From positions 1 to 64,000 of the forward strand of contig JBAOKB010000099.1 of NCBI GenBank assembly GCA_037044905.1: 64,000 bases of DNA. Direction: 5' to 3'. The notes below the pieces were generated by a model. That model did no database searches. It saw only the letters and a program-made list of their open reading frames with translations, and was not told where the DNA came from. The position numbers and the translations under genes were made by a program. Origin of the DNA: Hortaea werneckii. Lineage: Eukaryota; Ascomycota; Dothideomycetes; Mycosphaerellales; Teratosphaeriaceae. Below are positions 22,107 through 32,536 of the stretch, in pieces; position 1 is the stretch's first letter, and every line of letters starts with the position of its first letter.

Positions 22107-22910
22107 TCAAGTCACCACTTTGGTACCACAGCGTAGATGATAAGTATTGCCAGCTTTCGGAGTAGTGTCGCCTGTCCGCTGGCGGCCGATGCTCAAGATC
22201 CTCGATGGGGTTTCGGGGTCCAAGGTGTCAAGACTATATTCATGACAGCAGGTGGTCGACAGAGGCTCGTTGTATAGTGAAAAGCAGATGGTCCGCATCT
22301 GGTCCTTCTTGGAAACCAACTTCGACGAGAAACTCTCTGGTAACGTGTCTAAAGAAGGTTGCTCATCGTAAGCAGGGCATATCGAAGATCTCGAAGATCT
22401 CGCTCGCTTTAGTTCGTCGAGTTGTTGCTGCTCATGCCCGGTGCCATCAGAAGCAGGGCCTAGCGAAGATGCCGAAGATCTTGCTCGCTTCAGTTCGTCG
22501 AGTTGTTGCTGCTCATGCCCGGTGCCATTAGAAGCAGGGCCTAGCGAAGATGCCGAAGATCTTGCTCGCTTTAGTTCGTTAGGGTCGTGTTGCTCGTGTG
22601 CGGTCCTATCCAGGCTAGTGTTCGACAGAGTATTCGCTGGCCGGCTTGCTGGAGGGCGGTGTTCTTTGTGCTTTGAGCCGGAGTTCATGAGCATGTCTTG
22701 AGCAATCTCAGCAAGCGTTATGGCTTGCTCAAATGGGCTGCTCTCTTCGGCGAATGCGAATCGCAATTGTCGCCGAACTTGGGCAGTGGCGTCTGGATTC
22801 GGTCTCGATGGTAGGCCGTTTGAGGGTGAAGGAGTTTTGAAAATAACAGCCGAATGGACAGAAGCCGCCACGCGTTGAAGAAGATCCCAAAGTGTAGCGC
22901 AAGAATGCAC
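22107..22910 (-). CDS. Hypothetical repeat-bearing ORF, start unresolved
   Basis: A continuous minus-strand frame of about 267 codons, but its 5' end has only GTG; the first ATG is near 22697 (about 197 codons). An in-frame TAA lies just before 22910, so an upstream exon would have to splice in, and I could not find a matching phase. The middle has about three in-frame copies of a 27-residue unit (HEQQQLDELKRARSS type), rich in Gln, Arg and Ser, encoded by an 81-bp tandem repeat. I recognise no domain. It could be a real, fast-evolving gene or a chance frame maintained by a 3n-length repeat. Confidence 0.3.
   Translation of the reverse strand: MHSCATLWDLLQRVAASVHSAVIFKTPSPSNGLPSRPNPDATAQVRRQLRFAFAEESSPFEQAITLAEIAQDMLMNSGSKHKEHRPPASRPANTLSNTSLDRTAHEQHDPNELKRARSSASSLGPASNGTGHEQQQLDELKRARSSASSLGPASDGTGHEQQQLDELKRARSSRSSICPAYDEQPSLDTLPESFSSKLVSKKDQMRTICFSLYNEPLSTTCCHEYSLDTLDPETPSRILSIGRQRTGDTTPKAGNTYHLRCGTKVVT
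22369..22600. repeat. 81-bp tandem repeat, about 2.8 copies
   Basis: Units start at 22369, 22450 and 22531. Copies 2 and 3 are nearly identical over more than 50 bases and copy 1 is more diverged. The period is a multiple of three and keeps the minus-strand frame open. Confidence 0.85.
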
Positions 22911-23087
22911 TTAATCGAATATCAAATGTACCAAGTGCTTGATTTTATCGGCCTAGCTTCCGCGAAGCAGAAATGCAACCTGCTTTTCCTATAGTAGCGG
23001 TAGGGGCTTCCGCACAAGTTCAGCCTAGATGTAGATTAGATTAGAGAGTGTTATTATAGTGAACGTAGTACATACTCTTGTGTTCGA

Positions 23088-23318
23088 TTCTGCCTTCCGT
23101 TGTCTCTTTCCCACCCCTGCCTTTCTCCGTTCCTCGACGTTCAATGGAATTTTGCGGACCATCGTGTCTAATGTGTTATACTCTCCCAAATAGTTGGAAG
23201 TGTAACCACGTTTCTTAGAAGTCGGGGGTAGTAGATTAGCGGGATCTCTTATCCTTTCGCGGAGGGCCGTTCTCATGTTCTTTTTCTCGTCTTCGGCATT
23301 AGGATAATGAGGCTTCAT
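23088..23318 (-). CDS. Hypothetical small exon/ORF
   Basis: An ATG at 23318 opens a Lys/Arg/Glu-rich frame (KKNMRTALRERIRDPANLLPP, then YLGEYNTLD, then VEERRKAG) that runs to a good donor (AGA/GTATGT) at about 23087. A well-formed upstream intron (GTATGT, CTGAT branch, GATCAG acceptor) also ends nine bases before this ATG, so this may be an internal exon. Neither the first nor the last exon could be fixed. I recognise no family. Confidence 0.25.
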
Positions 23319-24263
23319 TGGGCCCTGATCAAATCAGTCGTGTTTCTTTTCGCAGCAAGAGCAAGATGGGCAACATACACGCCGTTGCGGGACTATTAGT
23401 CGTCTAGTCTGTCGGAGGCTTACTCGCTCAACAGAGGTGTCGTAATCGTTTGAACATCCGTGGCTTGGCTTATATAGCAAACTCCAATGCGGCCAAGATA
23501 AGGTCCACCGGTCTTTCGCACCATCCCAGACATCTAACCCGCCGGGATGTATAGGTGATCATGAAACTGAATGCTCGTGCGTTTGTTTTCTATAGTAAAG
23601 CATATCGCCTCTCCTCAGCTGCCCTATAGACCATCCTAGTAAGATGACGGTCGAATGTTATTGCTATGTTTTTCTCTAGTAAAGCATGTCGACTCTTCTC
23701 GGCTATCCTATGAACCATCCTTGCAAGATGACAGTCGAATGTTTATTGCTATGGTTTTTTGTAGCGAAGCATGTCGACTCCTCTTGACCATCTCTGTCTG
23801 CCTCCCTGGATTAGCGCGGCAGAATAGAGCATCGAGAATGGCCGACGGTACGATATCGCGACCCCTCTCGTTACGGGAATGATCAACAGTCTGAACGCAT
23901 GCCAACGATACAGAGGAGCGATCTCCTCTTCCTGTATTTGTCTGTACTGGCTTCTGACTGTCTTCATGGGCTCTTGTTATCATTCACGTGAGCTTCTCTG
24001 TTAGGAAAGTCCATAATTTAATTGCCATCTCAAGTCTAGAGCTCGTGTGTGGTCACTCGGACCAATCATGGTTGTTGGTCGATTCATGTTTTCGGCTGTT
24101 TGGTGACATCATGCCCGACCAAGATTGGCCTCTTGAAACGGGCACGCGGGTCCTCGGGATCTCCTGACGCGTTGCCGTAGCTATACTTCCCGAGATGATA
24201 TCTCTTTCTGCGTCCTCGATATGCATTCTTTATGGCGCCGGCGAGACATAGCACTACTCGGGC
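23319..24263. other. Intergenic region upstream of the TOK channel
   Basis: About 940 bases. It contains the tandem repeat at 23589-23800 and presumably the channel promoter. No coding frame is supported. Confidence 0.45.
23589..23800. repeat. Degenerate tandem repeat, period about 84-86 bp, ~2.5 copies
   Basis: Units begin at about 23589, 23673 and 23759 with the sequence TAGTAAAGCATRTCG (TAGCGAAGCATGTCG in the third). Copies 1 and 2 continue in parallel through AAGATGACRGTCGAATG and TTGCTATG. It is non-coding and lies upstream of the potassium channel gene. Confidence 0.8.
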
Positions 24264-26480
24264 ATGAAGGTCAAAAAATGGCTATTCCTGCCCTTCCTCG
24301 GTGGCAGTTCCGACCGCGACAGAGGACAGAGGCGGGATCGTAGCCGCAGTCGCAGTCGCAGACCGTCAAGACCAGAGAACGGCGTCCTGGTCAAGCATGA
24401 ATCCGCGGACGCTTTCGCAAACAAGGGCGAAGAGGAACTGGTGCAGGATTACAACGCGCCGATACGATGGTATATGCTCGCCACCCTGTTCCCGCTCATC
24501 GCCGGCACGTTTGGACCCATGGCCAGCATGTTCAACATTTGCGCCATCGCTATTCCCTGGAGATTGATAGTCGACCCGAACTCGCCTCAGAGCCAGGGCG
24601 AGCATATTAACGATCCGCGATGGCTGGTTGCAGTTAATATTGTTTCCCTTGTCATCGCCATTTTGGCCAACGTCGCCTTGCTGGGACAGATGACGAATAG
24701 GCTACGGTTCAACGTCGCCTCGCCGGTGACGATTGTCGGGTGGTACATTTCTGGATTCATTGACATTGCCCTGGCGGCCGTCGCGCCCTCGCAAGTCCCC
24801 TTGCCCGCCGATAATGCGCTGGCTACGTATTCTCAGGCCTATTACTATTGTATCTTCTCCGGGGCTATCTACGTCTTATTATCCATCATGCTATCTTGCA
24901 CGGCATGGGGCGTCTGGATTGGGAATTACAGCTCCGAGTTCAAGTTGAGCCTTGCTCAAAGGAGCTTGATGCTACAGACGATTCTGTTTCTTGCCTACGT
25001 CCTCGCTGCCGGTGGAGTCTATGCCCGGGTTGAAGGCTGGGATTTTCTAAACAGCGTTTATTATATCATCGTCACCCTCTTCACTATCGGGTTCGGAGAC
25101 TTCTCGCCTGAAACCCATACGGGACGGAGCCTGTATTTCCCCATGTCCGTGGGCGGTATCATCTTTGTCGGGTTGATCATTGCAAACATTCGTTCGCTGG
25201 TGCTGGAAAGTACTTCGGTCAAGGTCAGTACGCGGCTGGTGGAGAGAATGAGGTACAAGTCCATCAAAGCTGGAAGCCCACAAGACGGCATCGTCAAGGT
25301 TCGCGGCGTCCTTCATAGGGACACTAACGCGCCCACGGAGCTCGCTCGACGAGAAAAGGAGTTCGATGTCATGCGAGAGATACAAGCCGCTGCTGCACAT
25401 AACAACAGGATGATCGCGTTGTCAATGGCCACAATGGCCTTCATGATTCTTTGGGTAAGATTGAATTTGGACGAGCAATGGGACTCAGGCTGATGTGGAT
25501 CTATGACAGTTTATTGGTTCAGTGTGTTTTTGGCAGGCGGAAAAGGCGGTCGGCGGCAGGAATTGGTCTTATTTTGAAGCTTTGTACTTTACTTACACCG
25601 CGCAGCTCACAATAGGTAAGGCAGGTCATCGTCGTGTGTCTCCCACGCAATGCTGACGATGAAGCTTTCAAGGTTACGGTGATTTTGGGCCACAAACCAA
25701 CTCAGCAAAGCCGACATTTGTATTCTGGTCTTTGATCGCTCTACCAACGCTGACGGTCTTGATTGGCGCAGTCGGCGATGCAGTAACCGAGTGAGTGATT
25801 CCAAACCATAGACGAGGCTTTGATGCTAATATTCATACAGCTTTGTGAACTGGTACACTCTTTGGCTCGGCAAGCATGCTCCCAACGTATTTAAAATTCT
25901 CACTGGCAAGAGTAAACGGTCTAGCGTCGATGACACTTTTCAAGAAGCAATCGAAAAGGTCGGCGCAGAGATCGAAGGGTCCAACACTAATGGTTCGGGA
26001 TTCCACAATATTGCAGATATAGCGACGGGCAGAGTCGTGCCGGCTGAGATTACCGATACGGCTTTCGGTCATGTGAGGCTCGGGACGGTAGAGGAGGCGT
26101 ACAAACCGTTCCTGATGCTACAAGCTGCAAGAAAGGCAATTGAACATCTTGACGAAGAGAGCCCGCGAAAGTACACGTTCCAGGAATGGAGCTGGATACT
26201 CAAGCTCCTTGGGGAAGATGAGGCGACCGAGGAAAACCATCGGAGGGTGGGCCAGCCTGTTCCAGAGAACGCTGAGGTTGCCACACCTGTCTGCATGGGT
26301 CCTCACCAGGTGTGGTCATGGATGGGCCAGGAGTCGCCACTCATGAGCTTAGAAGAAGGCAGCGAGCCGAAATGGGTCTTAAAACGGCTTATGGAAGTGT
26401 TGGAGCTAGAGCTTAAGCGAAGAGGCGATCTTCACGTCGCGAAGGAAGCAGATATAACATCGAAGGCGGGCGATCGATAA
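24264..26480 (+). CDS. TOK1: Outward-rectifier two-pore-domain K+ channel (TOK type)
   Basis: Four exons, 24264-25454, 25510-25615, 25673-25790 and 25841-26480, give 684 aa; introns of 55, 57 and 50 bases in phases 0, 1 and 2. An Arg/Ser-rich cytosolic N-terminus (RDRSRSRSRR) precedes a series of hydrophobic helices. The first pore loop is TLFTIGFGDFSP and the second, assembled across introns 2 and 3, is TAQLTIGYGDFGP. Both contain the K+-selectivity G[YF]GD core. Fungal TOK channels have eight helices and two pore loops in one chain and mediate voltage- and K+-gradient-dependent outward K+ current at the plasma membrane. The length agrees with fungal TOKs. A long cytosolic C-tail (about 210 residues) follows the last helix. 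Confidence 0.93.
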
Positions 26481-28033
26481 CGCTAGGGACACGCTATCTA
26501 CTTTCTCCCCACAGCTGAGTGCAATGATGAGTTGTATGCGATGTGTCCTTCTTTGACATTAAACGGTGCATGTTTGGAAATTCAGGAGATGGTTGAGATA
26601 GTCTTCCAAGAACCCAGTTTGGAGCGCCCAGAACAACCAGATGATGTCAACCATGATATGAAAAGTGATCGGACTGAGCTAGTTGCGTGATGAAGCGTGC
26701 TAGCAGCATGGCACTCACGAGGGTTCCAGGGCGCCCCCAAGCCTCTTCAGATCTGATGAGCCTCAAAACCTCACCTCATGCAGAACACTCCCTGTGATCT
26801 GGCTCCACCTGCAGCCTTCTATGTGCATCAGCCACTACTATAGCCTTCAACATCTCAAACAATCGATCTGCATCTCGTCAGACCATATAAACCCCAATTA
26901 TCGACGCCTCCACTACCTGCACGTGGACGTTTCAGGCGAAGGAACATGCTTTGGGGGTTCCTCGCCAAACGCTACCGATTCTGCAGTCGCTCCGAGACAG
27001 GCAGTAGTGATCTGCAAACGGTGCGTCAATCGAGGACTGCGGCGCGGAGCCGGGTAGAGCGGCGGGCCCCGAGCCTCGAACAGCCGCCTGTCTATAGCCT
27101 CTACGGAGAGAATCGAGACAATTCTGATTTTATCCTGATTTCAGCAACGCTCCGACCATTTTCGGCGAGCAGGGAATTCCCAAGGCTAATGTACAGTCCT
27201 TGCGGCTGTCAAGACGTTGGGTGTTCTGGTCAGAACCGTTGCACGGCCTTCATTTCGACCGCTACTCATGGCCTCTCGCACTGCATTTCTGATAGGTCGC
27301 GAGATCCATACGGTTTGGCCATGCATGTCGCGGCCCGCAGTGCGCGAACGTCCCGGTACCCTAGTAGCCTTACCCTGGCCGGGCCAGTCGCCCTCCGCGG
27401 CTCCGTTCATTGGCCGCTTGCGCTGCCGCTGTCAACCAGGTATTAGCCACTTAAGTCTCGCCTTTTGCCTTCAATGCTGGTCGATGTATATTGCGGCGAG
27501 GATTATCTTAGCACGCGACGAGGGTAGAAATGCCGGGCTCGCGTCTTCTTGCGCTCTCCCTCTCTCTCGCAAGACGGACAGATAACATGTCCTTCCCCTC
27601 CCTCCAAGAGCCTAAGAGCCTAAGAGGGTAGGGCACATACACTTCTTGTCGGGGAACTCAATTCCCTCTCCCACAGTTGATCCGGTCTGCACTATCGAGA
27701 CTATCACACCTTAAGCTCGCTGTCGGAGCCACTACACAATCTTGCGGCTCCTTCTAGAGTACATCAGACTGGGTTCCCTCTGCTGCAAAGGGTTGGCAAG
27801 GACCAGGCACGCCTATCCATGTCGCCCATGAGGCCCTTTTGAGCTGCTGGCTGCCACTTTGGTCGACGTTCGCATGCCATCTCTTTTCTTCCACTCTTTA
27901 CCGGAGCTTTAGCGCGATCATCATTGGTCCTTTTTAGAGATCGGAACAAGCGGTGTACTGCTGGCTAGGAAACTATTCGCCTTACCACCCTTGGTTTCGC
28001 TTTTTGTCTCAGACGACGCCAGATGCAGCTATA
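26481..28033. other. 1.55-kb intergenic stretch
   Basis: Short frames (for example 26946-27446 and 27217-27585 on +) have no recognisable domain and lack splice support. I see no repeat or tRNA. Confidence 0.45.
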
Positions 28034-29387
28034 ATGGCCTCGTCTGAAGACTCGACCTGGGCTTACTCAGCCGCTGGCAAGAACTACGATCCGAACGACG
28101 ATCAAGGGCCATTACTCGTGCGAACGTGCTGGGCTCTGATAGCTATCTCAATTATCGTTGTCGGTGGCAGGCTCTATGCCAAACTATTCAAGACTCGCCG
28201 CTTATATTGGGACGATGGACTGATGATACTGGCATTGGTGAGAGCGCCTTGGCACAGGCATCCACTTGTCGATCCCTGCTGATGATAAATTAGATCTTTG
28301 GCATTATCCATGCAGCGACCATCACCGAAGCGGCCCACTATGGCCTTGGTAAACACCTCGCATACCTCAGCGACAAAGACCGTTCGAACACTATGCGCGT
28401 GGGTGTCTTCACGCTCTTGTGGGCCATGATCTCCCCCATGTTCGGCAGAATGTCTTTCCTCGTCTCTCTTCTTTACCTCACAGGAACGGACGCTCGAGTG
28501 TCACGGTGGCCAATCTGGGCGTTCATCGCCCTTCAATTCATCATTAATGTGGTCACCATCATCGTCTTCTTCACGCAATGTGGCAACCAGCTCGAGATCT
28601 TATGGAGCGAGGACCTTGGGAATCTGGCCAAATTCCTTACAGTCTGCAAAGATCCAATCATTCAGACGGACCTGGGATATTTTCAGGGTGCTTTCAATAC
28701 CCTCACGGATGCTTTTCTGACTATCATGCCGGCTGTCTTGATCAAGCACACAATGCTCTCCGTCCGAGCCAAGATTGGCTTATACGCGCTGCTGTGCCTG
28801 AGTATACTGTAAGCAACATCATCACTCCCGAGAAGCCAAGGATTCGAACTAAGTATACACAGTGCTTTGGTGGCTTCCATCGTCAAAACCTACGAAGCAA
28901 GGGTATTGCATAAGGTGCTCGATTATACATGTAGGACTTCACCGCTTCCCATTCTGATATAATCAACTGACATCCTCTAGATGACTTAAGTATGTACGTG
29001 ATTGCCTTATCGGTCGAGCTGAACGTCGTCATCATCACCTCGTCTGTGCCATTCCTCCGCCCGCTATTCGAACGGAAACACAACGCCAGCGCTCAGCTTG
29101 AACGGATGCAACGGCAATGGGACACTTCGACGGTCGGCTCAGTGTTCTCCAAGAAAAGCGGGGCGCGCATGAACCTCTCGCGTGTCGACAGCGAAGAGAA
29201 CTCCATCCTTCCCGACGGCAACCATCCATCCACTGAGTCGATTCAGATGCAGCAGCCCAGCGGAGCCATCCAAGTCACACAGGAGGTCAGCATCTCCTAT
29301 GAGACAAGTGATGTTCCACATGTGCATGCTGCGCTCGTGGGCCTGTTACAGGGCGAAATCAACAATCCGCGATTGGCCCGGAAATGA
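28034..29387 (+). CDS. PTH11-like/rhodopsin-domain seven-helix membrane protein
   Basis: Four exons, 28034-28237, 28294-28808, 28863-28930 and 28981-29387, give 397 aa; introns of 56, 54 and 50 bases in phases 0, 2 and 1. The order of helices and short motifs (GGRLYAKLFKTRRLYWDDGLM after helix 1; HAATITEAAHYGLGKH; a helix-3 region with MFGRMSFLVSLLYLTG; QCGNQLEILW; then the Asp-containing TDLGYFQGAFNTLTDAFL before helix 5) is that of the fungal 'rhodopsin domain/SAT4' integral membrane family related to PTH11. There is no CFEM domain at the N-terminus. The soluble C-tail is Ser/Gln-rich. Some members sense surface or chemical cues, but the ligand and G-protein coupling here are unknown. Confidence 0.88.
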
Positions 29388-29744
29388 AGATGTTACGATG
29401 AACGCACATTTGTAAAATTAGATTCGCAGTAAACGAGATACCCATTAGACATTACCATCTAGGAGCGCTTTTTCTTCGCTCTTTGTATTGTTCATTTTAA
29501 GCTCTCTTTCACGGCAAAAGGCTGTCTACTGTACGTTGGACGTCGAATTGTGGACTTCCCTCGCTCTTACGGTCTATTATGCAGGTAGTATACGCTACTT
29601 CGCGCCTCCAGCTGGGTCGAACTTTATACCGCAGCTACAAATGATGTCAAGGCCCCATAACCCAACTAAGCTTACATGCAGAGAAAGGAAGACAAAACTA
29701 TCGTCAAGCAAACGACTTCTCTTGTCAAAAATATCTCCTAACCA
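29388..29744. promoter_or_regulatory. Promoter-containing gap before the carboxylesterase
   Basis: 357 bases between the PTH11-like stop and the carboxylesterase ATG. It should hold the 3' UTR of the first gene and the promoter of the second. No distinct element was recognised. Confidence 0.4.
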
Positions 29745-31502
29745 ATGCGTCCAACCATGTTCAAAAGGTGCACAGCGTTGCTTCTCGCGATACGCTTAGT
29801 TACCGCCTCCGCTCCGACCGCATATGACTGCAGTGCCGATGTAACATATACAGGTACCTACCGCAGCGGCGTAGAAGCCTTCTTAAGCATTCCGTACGCA
29901 CAAGATACAGGCGGTGAGCACCGCTTCAAACCGCCGAGACCGTATGTCCCAACACCAGGCACGGAGATCAGCGCAACAGTAGCGGGACCGACATGTCCCC
30001 AACAGAAGGGCGCACCGTTTGCACCGCTGTTCCTTCAGAATGTCACCAATGTCTCGGAAAACTGCTTACATCTCAATATCGAGCGACCGAATGGGACGCA
30101 TCCCCATGCAAAGCTGCCGGTGATGGTCTTCATCCACGGCGGGAGCTTCATCATCGGGTCAAAGGACGAACCGGTTTCGCAACCGCCGGAGCTGATTCTG
30201 CAATCCGTCGCCAATGGCCTTCCGGTCCTTGTGGTTGAGATTAATTATCGACTTGGTGTCTTCGGGTTCGCGAAGTCGACCGCGCTGACTGAGCAGGGGT
30301 CGGCCAATGCGGGTATCAAGGACCAAAGGTTGGCGCTGGAGTGGGTGAAGGAGCATATTGAGTCCTTTGGCGGCGATAGTGACCGGGTCACGATCTTCGG
30401 CCAGAGCTCAGGCGGTCTTGCAGTTGGCCTGCAGATTCTTGCGTACGGTGCTGAGAAGGAGGCTCCGTTCCAGCAGGCTATTGCGGAGTCTCAGATTCTC
30501 GAGCCGCAGTTGACTGGGAATGTGACTGACCGTGCTATGAAAAGACTGGTTGACGCGGTAGAATGTAACAGCACCAATGTCGATTCCTCGACAACAATTT
30601 CCTGCTTGAGAGATCTGAGTCTGGAGGACTTACTCTCGGCGCAAACAGCCACGCACCTGGATGGCCCAGGAGCGAATATCGGCGACGAATGGATGCCTAT
30701 AGTCGACGGCGACATCATCCCAGACACACCGTCTACACTCATCGCCGAAGGCCGCTTTGCCAACATCACGACCATGGTCGGCTGGTGCGAGGACGACACT
30801 GCGCCCTTCACCCCGACTACCATCGAAACCGACCACGACACTTACATCTTCCTCAGCTCATACGCACCAGCCATGTCGCCCCAGAACATCCAGCAACTCA
30901 TGTCCCTCTACCCAACCTCCGACTTCCCCGCCAACCCTTCCGCCAACCTATCCTCGCAATTCTACCGCTCGGCGCGCATCCTACGGGACATCCTAATGGT
31001 CTGCGAACCGCACTATTACGGGCGCGCGCTCGGTTCCAAAGGGAATCCGGTGTACATGTACGATCAGAACCAGACGATGCTACAGGGACCGCTGGCCGCA
31101 TCCGGGTCCGGGGAGGGATTGGGAGTCGTGCATACGAGCGAGTTTGCGTACGTGTTTGGGAACCTGTCGACGTACGATGTGAATGGGTATCCGTTCCAGC
31201 CTCGGACGGAGGATTATGCGTTGGTGGAGCGGGAGAGTAGGAGTTGGTCGACTTTTGCAGCGACGGGACGGCCGGGGGTGGATTGGCATCATCGTCGTTA
31301 TCATCATGGTACGCTGGAGGGATGGTGTCCGGCTTTTGCGGAGGGGAACGATGCGGCGGGTATCTTTGTGATCGGTGGGCCGTCTGAGGGGTTTTCTGCT
31401 GCAGAGGGTTCAGATTCTGAGGCTGTGGTCGCAGCGCAGAAGTTGGAGGAGAGGTGTGCTTTTATTAATTCTCCTGAAGTCATTGATGAGCTACGGTGGT
31501 AG
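29745..31502 (+). CDS. Secreted type-B carboxylesterase/lipase
   Basis: A single exon of 585 aa; an ATG at 29745 or four codons later precedes a signal peptide (LLLAIRLVTASA). The alpha/beta-hydrolase fold of the carboxylesterase type-B family is clear: FLSIPYAQ, SENCLHLNI, the oxyanion hole HGG (131-133), INYRLGVFGF, the GNAG-like SANAGIKDQRLALEWV, the nucleophile elbow GQSSG (219-223, Ser221; the usual form is GESAG), the acid region GWCEDDTAPF and the catalytic His region VHTSEFAYVFG. Several N-glycosylation sequons fit secretion. It hydrolyses esters of carboxylic acids; the substrate is unknown. An odd His-rich patch (HHRRYHHG) lies in a variable C-terminal loop. Confidence 0.92.
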   Translation: MRPTMFKRCTALLLAIRLVTASAPTAYDCSADVTYTGTYRSGVEAFLSIPYAQDTGGEHRFKPPRPYVPTPGTEISATVAGPTCPQQKGAPFAPLFLQNVTNVSENCLHLNIERPNGTHPHAKLPVMVFIHGGSFIIGSKDEPVSQPPELILQSVANGLPVLVVEINYRLGVFGFAKSTALTEQGSANAGIKDQRLALEWVKEHIESFGGDSDRVTIFGQSSGGLAVGLQILAYGAEKEAPFQQAIAESQILEPQLTGNVTDRAMKRLVDAVECNSTNVDSSTTISCLRDLSLEDLLSAQTATHLDGPGANIGDEWMPIVDGDIIPDTPSTLIAEGRFANITTMVGWCEDDTAPFTPTTIETDHDTYIFLSSYAPAMSPQNIQQLMSLYPTSDFPANPSANLSSQFYRSARILRDILMVCEPHYYGRALGSKGNPVYMYDQNQTMLQGPLAASGSGEGLGVVHTSEFAYVFGNLSTYDVNGYPFQPRTEDYALVERESRSWSTFAATGRPGVDWHHRRYHHGTLEGWCPAFAEGNDAAGIFVIGGPSEGFSAAEGSDSEAVVAAQKLEERCAFINSPEVIDELRW

Positions 31503-32250
31503 TCCTTGGTCCTGTCAAAGGAGCGGTGGGAAGAGATTAGAAAGTCCATTTTAGCAAAGTGATATCGAACCTATTCTTCAAGCAACCTCTTACTCTCTCG
31601 CCTTTGGCTTCCAATATCACCTCAGCTATCTTCTGGGGAAAAGAAAAGGCTAGCATACGCAACACTCCTTAATCACTCCAGACTCCCTCTCTCCCACATC
31701 TCGGCCCAGCACATCTTCCTCCGTCTGCATAAAAATCCACCCAATCTTCCGGCCCAACATTCTCGGGAATTTTTCCAGATGACACTTAGCAGGCCTTTTC
31801 TGTCCTATCGCTTTTCACAAGGGGGGGAAAAAAGGAGAGAAAAATCTTCTCCTGTACGGTCCTGGCAGACGCGAACATCGTAACTCCCTCACGATGCTCT
31901 CTCTCAGCTCCAGGGCCACCACATCGACCACCTATTAACAATCGCTCTACCTTCAGGTTGTTGGATTCTAGGAAGAAGCTAACAGACAGCCTCCTTTGAC
32001 CAAGAAAAAAAGGGTTGGGGTTGAAACAAAAGAGAGATTAACGGTGTTAAAACCATTTCTTTTCTTTTTCATTCTATCGTCAAATCTACACATTTCATAA
32101 GTCTTCGCAGACTTTTTTTCCACTTTTCTCCTCCTCCACTCATACCTCTCCTCTCTTCATCTAACACATTCCGTACCCTTTCCAGACACTCCGCCTCTCT
32201 CTCATTCCTCTCCCTCAACCTTCAACATATCCAGCCGCTCTCAGACATTC
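31503..32250. other. Convergent 3' region of carboxylesterase and CCT5
   Basis: About 750 bases, AT/CT-rich, with homopolymer-like runs. It presumably holds both 3' UTRs. No gene seen. Confidence 0.45.
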
Positions 32251-32505
32251 TTAATACTCCTGCTCGTCGTTGCCGGCAATAATCACATTGTTGACCTTGA
32301 GGACCATACGGCACAGCTGGGTGGCGAGGAGGAGCTGCTGGCGCTTGGAGATGAGGGGATCGATGACGAAGTGTTCTTTCATGTCTGCGGATTTCGCGGG
32401 AAGAGTCAGCCAAATGCTTTCCATGCTCTCAAGGAAAACTCAATCATTGTCGAAAAAGGGGAGGAGGAGAAGAAGAAGAAGAAGAAGAAGAAGAAGAAGA
32501 AGAAG

Positions 32506-32536
<31 letters not shown>

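Noticed and set aside
22369..22600. CRISPR-like direct repeats
   Set aside because: Only three long units without unique spacers, in a eukaryotic genome; a tandem minisatellite.
28840..28860. GGATTCGAAC, resembling a tRNA B box on the minus strand
   Set aside because: It sits inside a 54-base intron of the PTH11-like gene and there is no cloverleaf.
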